The position numbers and the translations under genes are program-made. The notes under the pieces are model-generated. The model did no database searches. It saw only the letters and a list, made by a program, of their open reading frames with translations, and was not told the DNA's origin. A stretch of 64,000 nucleotides of DNA from contig NZ_AUFK01000013.1 in NCBI RefSeq assembly GCF_000426465.1, positions 310,001-374,000 of the forward strand, given 5' to 3'. Positions 51,500 to 61,040 of this stretch are shown here, piece after piece (the stretch's first letter is position 1; every line of letters begins with the position of its first letter). This DNA comes from Epilithonimonas caeni DSM 17710 (GTDB taxonomy: Bacteria > Bacteroidota > Bacteroidia > Flavobacteriales > Weeksellaceae).

Positions 51500-51823
51500 A
51501 TGAAAACAAATGCAGAACTGAAAACTTACTTCGAAACAGGAGATAAACCTACACAAGAACAATTTTATCATTTAATAGATCGCCTGGGAGAATGTGTGTA
51601 TGGAACTCAAAATCCGCCGACTTTGGCTCAATTGGATAATCTTGGTATCAAAACAGGAAATTACTATGTGCAGACAAGTAACGGATTGCCTACCGGGACA
51701 GAAATTCAGAGAGCTTTATTCAACGGTGTTCAGCTTACGGAATGGACTGTAAAAACAGCAGTTTGGAATACTTTATCTACTGATCAAAAAAATGCAGTTA
51801 AAATTTTTAATATTATACAATAA
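51500..51823 (+). CDS. Fibre/tail-associated small protein with GDKPTQ motif, module 1
   Basis: 107 residues. The start MKTNAELKTYFETGDKPTQEQFYHLID matches an N-terminal motif I associate with phage tail and fibre-like proteins of Bacteroidota (x-x-Y/F-F-x-T-G-D-K-P-T-x-x-Q-F). The remainder (NPPTLAQLDNLGIKTGNYYVQTSNGLPTGTEIQRALF) has a collar/fibre-like look. Its stop codon overlaps the next start (TAATG), so it is translationally coupled to the 353-residue partner. The same pair arrangement recurs at 53270-54651. Confidence 0.7.
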   Translation: MKTNAELKTYFETGDKPTQEQFYHLIDRLGECVYGTQNPPTLAQLDNLGIKTGNYYVQTSNGLPTGTEIQRALFNGVQLTEWTVKTAVWNTLSTDQKNAVKIFNIIQ

Positions 51824-52884
51824 TGGGAAAATATGATAAAGGAAATACGGTTATTAGGAGTCTATCCATGGATAATAGAGTTTTACAAAGTAGAACAGCT
51901 CAAAATACTATCGTATTTAATAGTCCAGATATTAGTATAGGGGTTAATATTAATAGTACTGATAGATCTAATGTAGGGAGTCTTACAGTCGCCTTTAACA
52001 AAGATATTCACGCCAAAGTTAATTGGAACATAGGAGACAATGCAACAATTTTTAAACCATATTTTACAAACACTATTGTAAAATCATTTGCAATAAATAT
52101 CGATAATAATGGTGCTGGTGATGGATCAATTTCACAAAGTTTTAATAATTACTTTTTTATAGAAGATGTTAGTGGAGTGACTTCCATGGCCATTTCAACA
52201 GGAGCAGGGATTCAATCTATTCATTTTCAACTTTTCACAAATATGCCAGAACTATCAACTTTTGTAAATAACGTACCGACAGTTCCAAATTTTGCTTTTC
52301 TGGATAATATGCGAAATATTAAAAGTCTTGATATGAAAATCAGCGTATCGGCCTTTAGTAATCTTTATTCTCTGAGAGATAGTAATTTAAGGTCTTTGTT
52401 TCTGAAAGGTTATAATTCTACACAACCAGATTTGTTAGCTAATTTGCCTAACTCTCTTTATTACTTAGAAATAACACAAATGACGGATTTTATAGTAAAT
52501 CTTCCAGACTATTTTACAGGAACAAGAATTGCAATTAATTTTTCATCAACTCAATCAATAAAAAGTATTACTTATGTAGGGAATAGTATTTTTCCTAGTG
52601 TAATAGCTGATACTTTAGATTACAGAATCCCTTCTACAGGTTATCTTTACAATCAAATGAATGGCAGACTGACTGGGACAAATCTTTCAAAATTTTTGAT
52701 TGATTTTGCAAATCAAGTCACAGCAGTTAATCTAGGAAATCCCCTCGCAAAAAAAATGAAGTTTACAGGATCTACGTACGATTCAGAATATGTAGACCCC
52801 GATAGCACAAAAGCTATAAGAACGGCTGTAGATGCTATTAATAAAATGACAGGAACTTTAGGTATAAGCTTATCATTTTCTTAA
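51823..52884 (+). CDS. Fibre-like partner protein, module 1
   Basis: 353 residues, no signal peptide. Beta-strand-rich, with Leu-rich-like repeats around 110-230 (FAFLDNMRNIKSLDMKISVSAFSNLYSLRDSNLRSLFLKGY) that resemble surface or fibre proteins. No named family is recognised. It overlaps the GDKPTQ gene by one base and shares organisation with the 315-residue protein of module 2. A tip or adhesin of a particle is possible, but this is inference from gene order. Confidence 0.6.
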   Translation: MGKYDKGNTVIRSLSMDNRVLQSRTAQNTIVFNSPDISIGVNINSTDRSNVGSLTVAFNKDIHAKVNWNIGDNATIFKPYFTNTIVKSFAINIDNNGAGDGSISQSFNNYFFIEDVSGVTSMAISTGAGIQSIHFQLFTNMPELSTFVNNVPTVPNFAFLDNMRNIKSLDMKISVSAFSNLYSLRDSNLRSLFLKGYNSTQPDLLANLPNSLYYLEITQMTDFIVNLPDYFTGTRIAINFSSTQSIKSITYVGNSIFPSVIADTLDYRIPSTGYLYNQMNGRLTGTNLSKFLIDFANQVTAVNLGNPLAKKMKFTGSTYDSEYVDPDSTKAIRTAVDAINKMTGTLGISLSFS

Positions 52885-52895
52885 AATTAAACATA

Positions 52896-53078
52896 ATGAA
52901 AATACTTACAAAAAAATACGCATTAATATACAATGGAGAATCTAAAATGATAATTTTTAAAATCAATAATAATTCGCCAGAATATCCTACATATCCGGCT
53001 AATGGTACAATAGGAGTAGAGTTCGACACGGAACAGGAATTAGATGATTACATATCTGAAAATAATCTTGTAGAATAA
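52896..53078 (+). CDS. Small hypothetical protein (60 aa)
   Basis: 60 residues starting 11 nt after the 353-residue gene: MKILTKKYALIYNGESKMII, then FKINNNSPEYPTYPANGTIGVEFDTEQELDDY. The codon pattern and acidic end look like a real short gene. It has no copy after module 2. Function unknown. Confidence 0.5.
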   Translation: MKILTKKYALIYNGESKMIIFKINNNSPEYPTYPANGTIGVEFDTEQELDDYISENNLVE

Positions 53079-53093
53079 AAAATAAATTTTATT

Positions 53094-53128
53094 ACGTCAA
53101 GTTTTGACGCCACCACCAAGTACTTTTG
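53094..53128 (+). promoter_or_regulatory. Island operator-promoter E (fibre module 2)
   Basis: ACGTCAA-GTT-TTGACGC (53094-53110), 10 nt, then TACTTTTG (53121-53128). About 40 nt of promoter and leader is nearly identical to site D (GGATTATAATTAAGGCCTT), evidence of duplication. Confidence 0.87.
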
Positions 53129-53181
53129 GATTATAATTAAGGCCTTGATTTAATCTACATCTCTTTTTTACGAAACCAATT

Positions 53182-53268
53182 ATGATATCAGCAAAGACGC
53201 TGATAAGGAAAACTATTACCCAAATATAATATGAAAAATTATTTATAAACCTTTTAAAATTTAAAATT
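53182..53268 (+). pseudogene. Decayed copy of the small acidic gene
   Basis: From the ATG at 53182, GCTGATAAGGAAAACTATTA (53200-53219) matches the start of the intact gene (from about 51279), but a frameshift gives a 15-codon product and most of the acidic 3' part is missing. The sequence resumes homology just before the GDKPTQ gene (CCTTTTAAAATTTAAAATTT). Confidence 0.65.
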
Positions 53269-53269
53269 T

Positions 53270-53704
53270 ATGACAACAAAAACAGACTTAAAAAGCTTCT
53301 TCGAAACTGGAGATAAACCGACACAAGGACAATTTTATGAATGGATGGATTCTTATTGGCATAAGGATGAATCTTCCCAAATAAAGATCAACTCTACGAC
53401 CGAAATTACCAATCAAACTACTGCAGCCAATGGCTATACACAGAATGGAAAGAATGTTTTGATTGATAATGGTAGTGCAGCTATTAATTACAAGATTAAT
53501 CTGACTTCTGATACAGAGGAAAACTTTCTCATTACAGGAATTAAATTGGGAACAGCTGCAATAACATTTACAGTAGGTTCAGGTTCTCCAGTTCTGACAA
53601 AAGTTGACAATACGCTTGCGGTTAACGGGACAAAAGGAAGCAGATTTATGATTTCCCGTGTAGGAAGTACAAATGAATTTTTAATCTTTATAAATAACTT
53701 GTAA
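53270..53704 (+). CDS. Fibre/tail-associated small protein with GDKPTQ motif, module 2
   Basis: 144 residues. The N-terminus TKTDLKSFFETGDKPTQGQF parallels the 107-residue protein of module 1 and continues with YEWMDSYWHKDE, a typical form of the motif. The C-terminal part is beta-rich (GKNVLIDNGSAAINYKINLTSD), unlike module 1. It is coupled by a TAATG overlap to the 315-residue partner. Confidence 0.7.
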   Translation: MTTKTDLKSFFETGDKPTQGQFYEWMDSYWHKDESSQIKINSTTEITNQTTAANGYTQNGKNVLIDNGSAAINYKINLTSDTEENFLITGIKLGTAAITFTVGSGSPVLTKVDNTLAVNGTKGSRFMISRVGSTNEFLIFINNL

Positions 53705-54651
53705 TGAATCCAGCAATTTTTTATCCTATAAAAAAGCCATTTGCAAAACTTTCTTTAGTTGATTCACCTAGATGCAGATTTGGTATTTCGACAAGAAAAA
53801 GCGATATTTTAGTTGATTGGGGAGATGGAGCAAGACAAATCTTTACAATTAATAAAAATGTTTCGGGAAGCAGTATGTCAAGTATCTATCATGAATATAG
53901 TACAAGATATACAGGAGATGTTAAAATATATCCATTTGGAGGATTGAGTGATGTATATTCTATTCAATTTAGTGATGACGCCGTTAGTTTTGGCGAAGGA
54001 GCTGCTGGGGCTACCAAATGTACACAATATAAATTCTCCAACGAATTTGTCAAGCAGTTTCCCAATATCATATACTTTGCTGCAGATCTTTACTATTTTT
54101 ATCCATATGTTGGTTATTCTGGTGTAGAAATGACAGGCGATTGGGCAGATATCCCAGATTCCTTAGAAACATTGTTGTTGCCAGTAACAAATACAGCATC
54201 GATACCGTATATCAATTGTGATAATTTTTCTACTAATAGCAATCTTAAAAATCTTTTGGTATCATATGATAGTCCATCACTTGACGTTGGAGGGTCACGA
54301 GTATACCGATTTAACATAATGGGAGATATCGCTAAACTTCCCCCAAAAGTAGAACAAGTACGGCTTTGGTATTCAAGAGATACCACTCCTACATATTCCG
54401 GAGGTAGAAACTGGAATGCTAATATGGATTATGTCTATTTATTTGGGCAGGCTTCTATTTCTGGAGGTGTTACAACTAAATCATTAACACAAACGGAAAA
54501 TGATAGATTATTGAATGATCTGTCAAATGTCACAAGCTGGTCTGGTAACAAAAGAGTATTTATCAGAGGAACACGCTCGTCAGTTTCCAATGATGCGGTA
54601 ACTATTTTGGAGAGTAAAGGTGTCACAGTGACTCCATCAGCAGCAAGCTAA
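53704..54651 (+). CDS. Fibre-like partner protein, module 2
   Basis: 315 residues, no signal peptide. An early DILVDWGDGARQIFTI segment has the D-W-G-D-G motif of PKD-like or BspA-like surface domains, and IPDSLETLLLPVTNTASIPYI resembles a Leu-rich strand repeat. The C-terminus ends in a conserved-looking LSNVTSWSGNKRVFIRGTRSS. Sequence differs from module 1 although the context is the same, as for diversified receptor-binding proteins (inference). Confidence 0.6.
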   Translation: MNPAIFYPIKKPFAKLSLVDSPRCRFGISTRKSDILVDWGDGARQIFTINKNVSGSSMSSIYHEYSTRYTGDVKIYPFGGLSDVYSIQFSDDAVSFGEGAAGATKCTQYKFSNEFVKQFPNIIYFAADLYYFYPYVGYSGVEMTGDWADIPDSLETLLLPVTNTASIPYINCDNFSTNSNLKNLLVSYDSPSLDVGGSRVYRFNIMGDIAKLPPKVEQVRLWYSRDTTPTYSGGRNWNANMDYVYLFGQASISGGVTTKSLTQTENDRLLNDLSNVTSWSGNKRVFIRGTRSSVSNDAVTILESKGVTVTPSAAS

Positions 54652-54677
54652 TCAAAAACAAAATCACACTTTAGATA

Positions 54678-54697
54678 TTCCAATAATAGTATTGGAA
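54678..54697. repeat. Hairpin upstream of the 1.26-kaa gene
   Basis: TTCCAAT-AATAGT-ATTGGAA, a perfect 7-bp stem without a T run. It could be an RNA processing or translation-control element rather than a terminator. Confidence 0.5.
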
Positions 54698-54738
54698 CAG
54701 CTAAAGGAATGTCTAAAAACAAAATTAAAATCAAAAAA

Positions 54739-57700
54739 ATGACAACAGAAAACAATACAAACCCAGAAACAGTAGCCAATCCTGCTACACAAACACTTTT
54801 CAGATTTGTAAGCCTTAGAAATCCTCAGCTTGCAAAAACAGACGGTAATACAAAATTCATCTTTAGAGACAATGATCACAAAGGTATTTTTGATACCATG
54901 CTTGATAGTTCAGAATGGACACAATCAGGAAAGAGCAAGATAGACTTCCTGACAGATAAGATCAAATCGGGCAATTTCGACTTTACCAAGATTTACAGAA
55001 CCGAAGATGATTTAAAAAAGCCTCCTTTTTTGAACCTCTATGATTTGACCAAAATTTTGGTAGAAAGCGGATCATTGACATCTTTGCAGGTAAATGGGTT
55101 TGACAGCCAGTCTCTAAATATGCCATTTCTTTGGGATAGTCTGATCTACCAGATCCTCACACAGGAAGATTTCTATTTAAAGGAACTCCTGACCCAAATG
55201 TTACAAACATTACATTATATAGATAACTATGATGTTTTTTCTACAGAGCCTGATGCAAAAAAGAAGAAAGTAAAAGAAAAAGAAATCTCCAGTGCCAAAG
55301 TTGTAATTCCGGATTTCCTTTTCGTGGATTCTGCTTCCATACCTAGCGATAACCAGTCCAATGCTTTCACGGTTGGTTCTAGTGCTGTTGGCTCCCAGGA
55401 TTATATTAGTGGGAGTAATGCCAATAGTAATGCGTCGGTAGATGCTCAATATTTTCCTACGGAATCCATGCTGAAACGTCAAAAAGTGGCTTTGGCTTCT
55501 TATGAAAAAGCACAGTTGGAAGACCTTAAAAAAGAACTTTCCAAAGCTCAGAGTATTTATAGAAAACAATATTCCAAGGCTTTCGAACTTGCTTCCAAAG
55601 ACTATCAGAACTTGATTAAACCACTTTATGATGATTATGATCAATCACTGTTGGAGGTAGAGGCTACTTTTACAGAAGAAATGACAGAAGCTGCTAAAAA
55701 ATTTGCTTTGAGCCAAGTAGCAAAACCGGAAGTACCAGAGTTTCAATTCGAGTTCAGAAGAGAAAGGGATGTCAGCTTTTTACAAAGCAAGTTATCGGAA
55801 ACTTCATTAAGGTCTTTTGTAAACCTGATAGGAGAATATTCAGAGAGTGAAACCCTTTCCGGAAGATTGAATAATGGAGAGGTATTGCAGGAGAATATTG
55901 TTGCAATAGGAGAAGACCAATTCGTTCTTCCGGAAGATGAGAATCAGAATTTTGATGAGATGCTTGAGACCATCAATGTAAAATTATCCGATCTGAATGA
56001 AACGATCTATCAAAATACAGAAGTAGAAAAACAAGAATACGTAAGTATTGGTGGTGTTTTGATTCCGGTAACAAATAATAATGAATCAAGTACGAATGTT
56101 ATTATTCGTGATGCGGAGTTTTGTGCTTATGAAAATATACCTAATTCTGGAATAATTAATATTGGAGGAAGGATGAGTATTCATAGTTCTTCTACTTTTA
56201 GTGATATTAGTTATAATGTTTCTAATGGGAATGTTGTTGTAAGAGAAGGAAGTTATCATAATTTATTGCGAACAAATGAGGGAGTCCTAGAAATAAGTGA
56301 CCTTTTTAATAATCAGTTGTCTATGGCGGATTTCAATCAATCAAATACATTTGTAATGAAATGTAAAATAGATGGTTTAAATACGACTTTAACAGTAGAT
56401 ATTTCGAATCAGGGTTGTAATAGAACAGAATTGATAAGTGTTCCCAATAATTCAACTACAAATTCTTCTAACAACACTTTCGTCCCAAAAGGCTTTGGAA
56501 TCAAAAGATTGGGGATTGCAGATTATCTTAAGGTAGAGCAGACAACCCACGCTTATGTAGAAGGAGAAGTGGCGAGTATCGAGAATATCATGGCTCGCGA
56601 ATATCGTGAAAAATCTACAAGAAGACTACGTAGAAACGAGGTAACAGAAACTACATCTTCTGATACAGAGAGAGAGCAGTTGACAGATACAACCACGGCA
56701 AGCCGTTTCGAGATGCAGTCTGAAATTGCCAAAATGCAACAAGAGGCTACTGATATTGGGGTTAATGCTAGTACTGGATATAGTGGAGGCGGATTTAATA
56801 TCAATGTTGCGGCTAGCTATGCCAACCATCGTTCGAAAGAGGAAAGTATGCGACAGGCTGTTACTCAGGCTCAGGATGTGACAGCCAGAGCTTTGGACAG
56901 GGTTGTGACAAAAGTTCATCAGGAACGTATTGAGAAAATCATCGAAGAATTTGAAGAAAACAACTCTCATGGTTTTGACAATAGAAAAGGAGACAAACAT
57001 GTTGTTGGTGTTTATAGATGGGTTGATAAGTTGATGAAAAACCAGGTCTGGGATTATGGCAAAAGATTGATGTTTGAGTTTGCGGTACCACAACCAGCAA
57101 AAATTCACACCTTGGCTACTGCTTCTTTGAAGAATGGGAAAGTGATTGAAAAACCTGTGGATCCTAGAAAACAAGAAGGAATACTTAATCTTAGTGATTA
57201 CTCTAAGTTATCAGATACAACCTTAAAGCATTGGACAGGAATTTATAATGTAGAAATAGATGAAAAACCAATGGAAGGCTTTAGTGTCAATAAATCTTTC
57301 AGTGGTAAGGATTCTCTATTTAAAGGGCAAGATGAGGGAAACATTCAATTAGTAAATGGGAATGGTGAGGTAATTATTCCCGAAGGATATATTGCAACAG
57401 AGGTACGATATTTATTTGATACATGGCCGCACGGTTTCAAAGGAGGTCATGCAGGTTTTATATCTGTTGCAGGAGTAACCTCAAAATGGATAATGGGATT
57501 TGACAAAACACAAATTGATGGTGTTATTGAAGACCTTAATGTTAAAGATAAGCTTGAATTTTCTTTTGCGACGGGAGAAAGTCCAATTATTCAAGGAACA
57601 TTAAACATTACATGTGAAGTAACAAAAGAACTGGAAACTACATGGCAACAAAAAACCTTCAATGCTATCATCGAAGCTTATGAAACTGCGTTAGCAAATT

Positions 57701-58518
57701 ATAATCAAGAAGTAGCAGAAGAAGAAACAAAAGCAGGAAACATAAAAGAGACCAATGCCAATTTCTACCGTCAGATAGAGCAAGATGTTTTGAAGCACAA
57801 TTGTATCGCTTATATGGTGGATCCGAAAGTTTTAGGTACCAAGCTATATGACAAAGAGAACATAGAAAACTTTGAGGTCATTAAAAATAAAAACCTGGAT
57901 GAATATGCTTCATTATCCAAATTTATGGAGCAGGCATTTGAATGGAATATTATGTCTTATGACTTCTATCCTTACTATTGGGGAGCAAAAGAAGCTTGGC
58001 AGGCTTTATACCAATCAGAGAGTATGGATCCATTGTTCCGTTCATTCTTACAGAGTGGTATGGCGAGAGTAGTGGTGACCGTTCGTCCAGGGTTCGAAGA
58101 TGCAGTCCAGTTCTATATGGCAACGGGTAGATTGTGGAACGGTGGAGAAGTTCCTGTTATTGGAGATCCAATGTATCTGTCTATTGTAGATGAACTGAAA
58201 GGTGCCAAAGGAGAAGCACAAGGTAAACCTTGGATTACAAGACTTCCTACATCGCTTACGATTCTTCAGGCACAGAGTATTGGCTTAGCGGTATCTTCTG
58301 CACTTCCATTTACGAAAGAAGACCCTGCGTTATTTGAAAATCCGGAAGAAGTCATTACAGAAAGTAATTTCAGCAATAACACTGCAATGATAGAATCCGG
58401 AGCCGACAAGCAGGTTGCTAAAATCGGATTGGACGAAGACTCTCTACAGTTGACCACAGAAGATGATAAGGTTGTGTCAGAGCTTTCTTTAGATGATCTG
58501 AAACAAGCTTTAGAATAA
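54739..58518 (+). CDS. Very large uncharacterised island protein
   Basis: 1259 residues from the ATG at 54739, which has the better A-rich upstream region; an ATG at 54709 adds MSKNKIKIKK. No signal peptide or membrane helix. About 245-324 is a strong coiled coil (KAQLEDLKKELSKAQSIYRK). A beta-rich, Asn/Ser-rich section follows (about 430-590), then a helical block with TERE-Q/L-T-D-TTTASR-type sequence and a highly conserved-looking HGFDNRKGDKHVVGVYRWVD (about 743-762) and GKRLMFEFAVP. Near the end is SGMARVVVTVRPGFEDAVQF (about 1105). I believe homologues exist in many bacteria as uncharacterised giants, but I cannot name a family. It is followed by a terminator and the toxin gene. Confidence 0.7.
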   Translation: MTTENNTNPETVANPATQTLFRFVSLRNPQLAKTDGNTKFIFRDNDHKGIFDTMLDSSEWTQSGKSKIDFLTDKIKSGNFDFTKIYRTEDDLKKPPFLNLYDLTKILVESGSLTSLQVNGFDSQSLNMPFLWDSLIYQILTQEDFYLKELLTQMLQTLHYIDNYDVFSTEPDAKKKKVKEKEISSAKVVIPDFLFVDSASIPSDNQSNAFTVGSSAVGSQDYISGSNANSNASVDAQYFPTESMLKRQKVALASYEKAQLEDLKKELSKAQSIYRKQYSKAFELASKDYQNLIKPLYDDYDQSLLEVEATFTEEMTEAAKKFALSQVAKPEVPEFQFEFRRERDVSFLQSKLSETSLRSFVNLIGEYSESETLSGRLNNGEVLQENIVAIGEDQFVLPEDENQNFDEMLETINVKLSDLNETIYQNTEVEKQEYVSIGGVLIPVTNNNESSTNVIIRDAEFCAYENIPNSGIINIGGRMSIHSSSTFSDISYNVSNGNVVVREGSYHNLLRTNEGVLEISDLFNNQLSMADFNQSNTFVMKCKIDGLNTTLTVDISNQGCNRTELISVPNNSTTNSSNNTFVPKGFGIKRLGIADYLKVEQTTHAYVEGEVASIENIMAREYREKSTRRLRRNEVTETTSSDTEREQLTDTTTASRFEMQSEIAKMQQEATDIGVNASTGYSGGGFNINVAASYANHRSKEESMRQAVTQAQDVTARALDRVVTKVHQERIEKIIEEFEENNSHGFDNRKGDKHVVGVYRWVDKLMKNQVWDYGKRLMFEFAVPQPAKIHTLATASLKNGKVIEKPVDPRKQEGILNLSDYSKLSDTTLKHWTGIYNVEIDEKPMEGFSVNKSFSGKDSLFKGQDEGNIQLVNGNGEVIIPEGYIATEVRYLFDTWPHGFKGGHAGFISVAGVTSKWIMGFDKTQIDGVIEDLNVKDKLEFSFATGESPIIQGTLNITCEVTKELETTWQQKTFNAIIEAYETALANYNQEVAEEETKAGNIKETNANFYRQIEQDVLKHNCIAYMVDPKVLGTKLYDKENIENFEVIKNKNLDEYASLSKFMEQAFEWNIMSYDFYPYYWGAKEAWQALYQSESMDPLFRSFLQSGMARVVVTVRPGFEDAVQFYMATGRLWNGGEVPVIGDPMYLSIVDELKGAKGEAQGKPWITRLPTSLTILQAQSIGLAVSSALPFTKEDPALFENPEEVITESNFSNNTAMIESGADKQVAKIGLDEDSLQLTTEDDKVVSELSLDDLKQALE

Positions 58519-58540
58519 TAATTTTTGTTTAATCCATTAC

Positions 58541-58565
58541 AAGGGCGGTTTTCTAAGCCGCCCTT
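58541..58565 (+). terminator. Terminator between the large gene and the toxin gene
   Basis: AAGGGCGG ... CCGCCCTT, 8-bp GC-rich stem with a 9-nt loop and TTTTTA tail. It lies 26 nt before the toxin start, so toxin expression must come from read-through or an unseen promoter. Confidence 0.88.
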
Positions 58566-58590
58566 TTTATTAACTATTAAAATTGATGAA

Positions 58591-61038
58591 ATGACACAAA
58601 TTTTATATAAACAAAAATCATCTATGCGGAGAGGAGAAACAATAAGAGGAATGAATTTCGTAAGTCCTCTTGTGGAGTATAAATTTTATAATCAGACTTC
58701 TCAACAGATTTATAAGAAATATTTTGTAGATGCCAATCCACCCTTGGAAGGAACTTTCAACATTATCTCCGATGTTGCTTCTGATGTATCAGATGAAATC
58801 AAAAAAACAGTAAAAGATTTTTATTATTACAATAAAATAGAGCCACAATATTTTGCTTTCACAGTTGTAATGTTTTCTTCAACAGAGGCGACGAAACTTA
58901 AAGAATGTTTTGAAGTTTCTGAGCCTTCGGATAATGAAATATTGATTTTTGTAGAAGACAATAAAAATGATTCTGCAAGCGGGACATACGGAGCAATTAG
59001 AATTTCTCCAAAAATTATCGCAACCTTAGGTTCACAAAATCGATTGGCTTACGACGTAAAAGACAACAAAAATATCTATGATGAATTAAAAAAGATTGTC
59101 CCGGAACTTACTAATGACCAGATAAAAAGTTTACTTCATAATGGTTATATAGAAGACACTCGCATTAATACTATAAAGACTTGGCTAAAAATCGCCTCTT
59201 TTTTTTCAAGTGGGATTGATGCGATATTTCCTGGTTTGGGAATTCTTACAAACAATATGGTAAGAAAAGCAACAAGTGATAGCCTTGCCAAGGTTATAGA
59301 AAAGATTGAAGAAGCAAGATTAGAAGAATACCGATGGCAGCCAAAGGCTCCAAAAACAGAAAATGGAGAAATAGATAAAAATTACAATTATCAGCCATTG
59401 ATTTCTGTGGACGAAAAAGATAATGCTACCGTAAACATTGCCCAGTTTTCCAGTCTGTTACAAAAAAAGCTGGATGAGCAGGATGCTTTCGTAAAAGCCA
59501 AGCTTAAGATTTCTCAAAAATTTGATGAAAAAGGCGAACCAAATAATCTTCTTGAGTTTTTATACCATAACTATTTCAAAGCTTATAAAGTAGCAAAATC
59601 CACAATCAGCCAGATTCAGGAATTATCAGATATCGAAATTTTGAAATACGGAGTCAAGGCCTATAATGCACTGCTATGTGGTGTGTGGAACGGATTGGTG
59701 GATGCAGTCTCTGGATTGTTTGCAATGGTAAAGATGATTTACGACGGCATTACATTAGGAAAAGATTTTGTACAGAATATTGATAAATATCTTCCCACAC
59801 TTCTGGAGCAGTTTGATGAAGCAATACAGGCGATAGAGAAACTGAATTTCACAGAAATTGCAAAATACATCTATGAAAAACTGAAAGATATAAACCTTAC
59901 GTTTAACCCAATTGCTTGTGCGTATTTTATAGGCTATGCTTATGGATTTGTTATTTCTTTGATTATTGAGATTATTCTTACAGTTGTTGCAACAGGAGCT
60001 ACACTTACAATTCCTGTTATTGTAGAAAAATTGTCAGAAGCTTTATTTGGAATTTTTAGATTAGGTTTTAGCGCGGCAAAAGGAGTTGCAAAAACTATAA
60101 GGTCTTTTTCTAGGTTTGTAGTGAAATCTATTGAAGATTTAATCAAAGGTTTTCAGGAACTTCTTAATTTCTTAAAAAAAGGTTGGAGTGATATTAAGCA
60201 AATTATTGACGATACCTTTAAAGACGTTGCGAAAATATTAGATGAGCAAGCCAATGTTTTCATTAAAAAGCTTCCTTCTAATTTTGGGAAATTTGTAGAT
60301 TTACTAACCAAGAATTTTCCACAGGTTCAGAGAAGAATTGTAAATGGTCTTTTAGTGATTGAATTTAAAGGTAATATTTTAGCCAGAATTAATGCAAAAG
60401 GAATCATTGTTGAAATAAAGTACTTTAGAGAACTAAAAGATTACGTCTATTTTACAGAATTGAAAAACGTAAAAATAGAATTGGAAGTGGTAGATGATTT
60501 GGGAAAAACTACTGTTAAAAAGTATGAAGATACAGTAGAAGTAATGAAGAAAGGAGATGATATTGCATTTAGGGCAAAATTTGAAGAAGGAAAAGTACGT
60601 GATGGAGAATATATTAATTATACCTTTGAAAAATCAGGGAATTATAATCCCTTTTCCATTAAACCTACAAGTAAATCAAAAGTAATAGATAAAGTTCTAA
60701 AAGAAGGAGATGAGTTTTATATTGTGGAATTTAAGGATAGGACATTACAAAGAGCAGTTCCTGGCAGTTGGGCTTCTGACTATAAGGTGAAGAATATAAA
60801 AGAACTACGGGAAAAACTTCAAGTTATTAAGGAATTTAAAGATGAAGCAAGGGGAGAATTGGTTGTAAGAAAGTATAAAGTAAAAATTGGGAAAGAACTA
60901 TCCAGTAGAGAAGGGTATGTTGGACATTTGGAATCTGGGGTAAGTACAGGTCCTAAACAGTGGGAGTTTATTGAAGCTTGGGAAGAAAAAACATTTAAAT
61001 CATTTATAGAAGAGATAGATTCAAAAATTTTAAAATAA
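58591..61038 (+). CDS. Probable polymorphic toxin with replaceable C-terminal domain
   Basis: 815 residues from the ATG at 58591; the frame extends to 58525 but would run through the terminator. Layout: N-terminal domain (1-430, partly helical, TQILYKQKSSMRRGETIRGM), a hydrophobic section at about 440-480 (FVISLIIEIILTVVATGATL), a helical linker, and a C-terminal unit from residue 671 (DGEYINYTFEKSG) to the end. That unit is repeated, diverged, as an orphan fragment at 61740-62226, and a small gene follows directly in each case. This is the classic order toxin - immunity - orphan tail - orphan immunity of polymorphic toxins. No known catalytic motif was recognised in the tail. Confidence 0.7.
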   Translation: MTQILYKQKSSMRRGETIRGMNFVSPLVEYKFYNQTSQQIYKKYFVDANPPLEGTFNIISDVASDVSDEIKKTVKDFYYYNKIEPQYFAFTVVMFSSTEATKLKECFEVSEPSDNEILIFVEDNKNDSASGTYGAIRISPKIIATLGSQNRLAYDVKDNKNIYDELKKIVPELTNDQIKSLLHNGYIEDTRINTIKTWLKIASFFSSGIDAIFPGLGILTNNMVRKATSDSLAKVIEKIEEARLEEYRWQPKAPKTENGEIDKNYNYQPLISVDEKDNATVNIAQFSSLLQKKLDEQDAFVKAKLKISQKFDEKGEPNNLLEFLYHNYFKAYKVAKSTISQIQELSDIEILKYGVKAYNALLCGVWNGLVDAVSGLFAMVKMIYDGITLGKDFVQNIDKYLPTLLEQFDEAIQAIEKLNFTEIAKYIYEKLKDINLTFNPIACAYFIGYAYGFVISLIIEIILTVVATGATLTIPVIVEKLSEALFGIFRLGFSAAKGVAKTIRSFSRFVVKSIEDLIKGFQELLNFLKKGWSDIKQIIDDTFKDVAKILDEQANVFIKKLPSNFGKFVDLLTKNFPQVQRRIVNGLLVIEFKGNILARINAKGIIVEIKYFRELKDYVYFTELKNVKIELEVVDDLGKTTVKKYEDTVEVMKKGDDIAFRAKFEEGKVRDGEYINYTFEKSGNYNPFSIKPTSKSKVIDKVLKEGDEFYIVEFKDRTLQRAVPGSWASDYKVKNIKELREKLQVIKEFKDEARGELVVRKYKVKIGKELSSREGYVGHLESGVSTGPKQWEFIEAWEEKTFKSFIEEIDSKILK

Positions 61039-61040
61039 TT

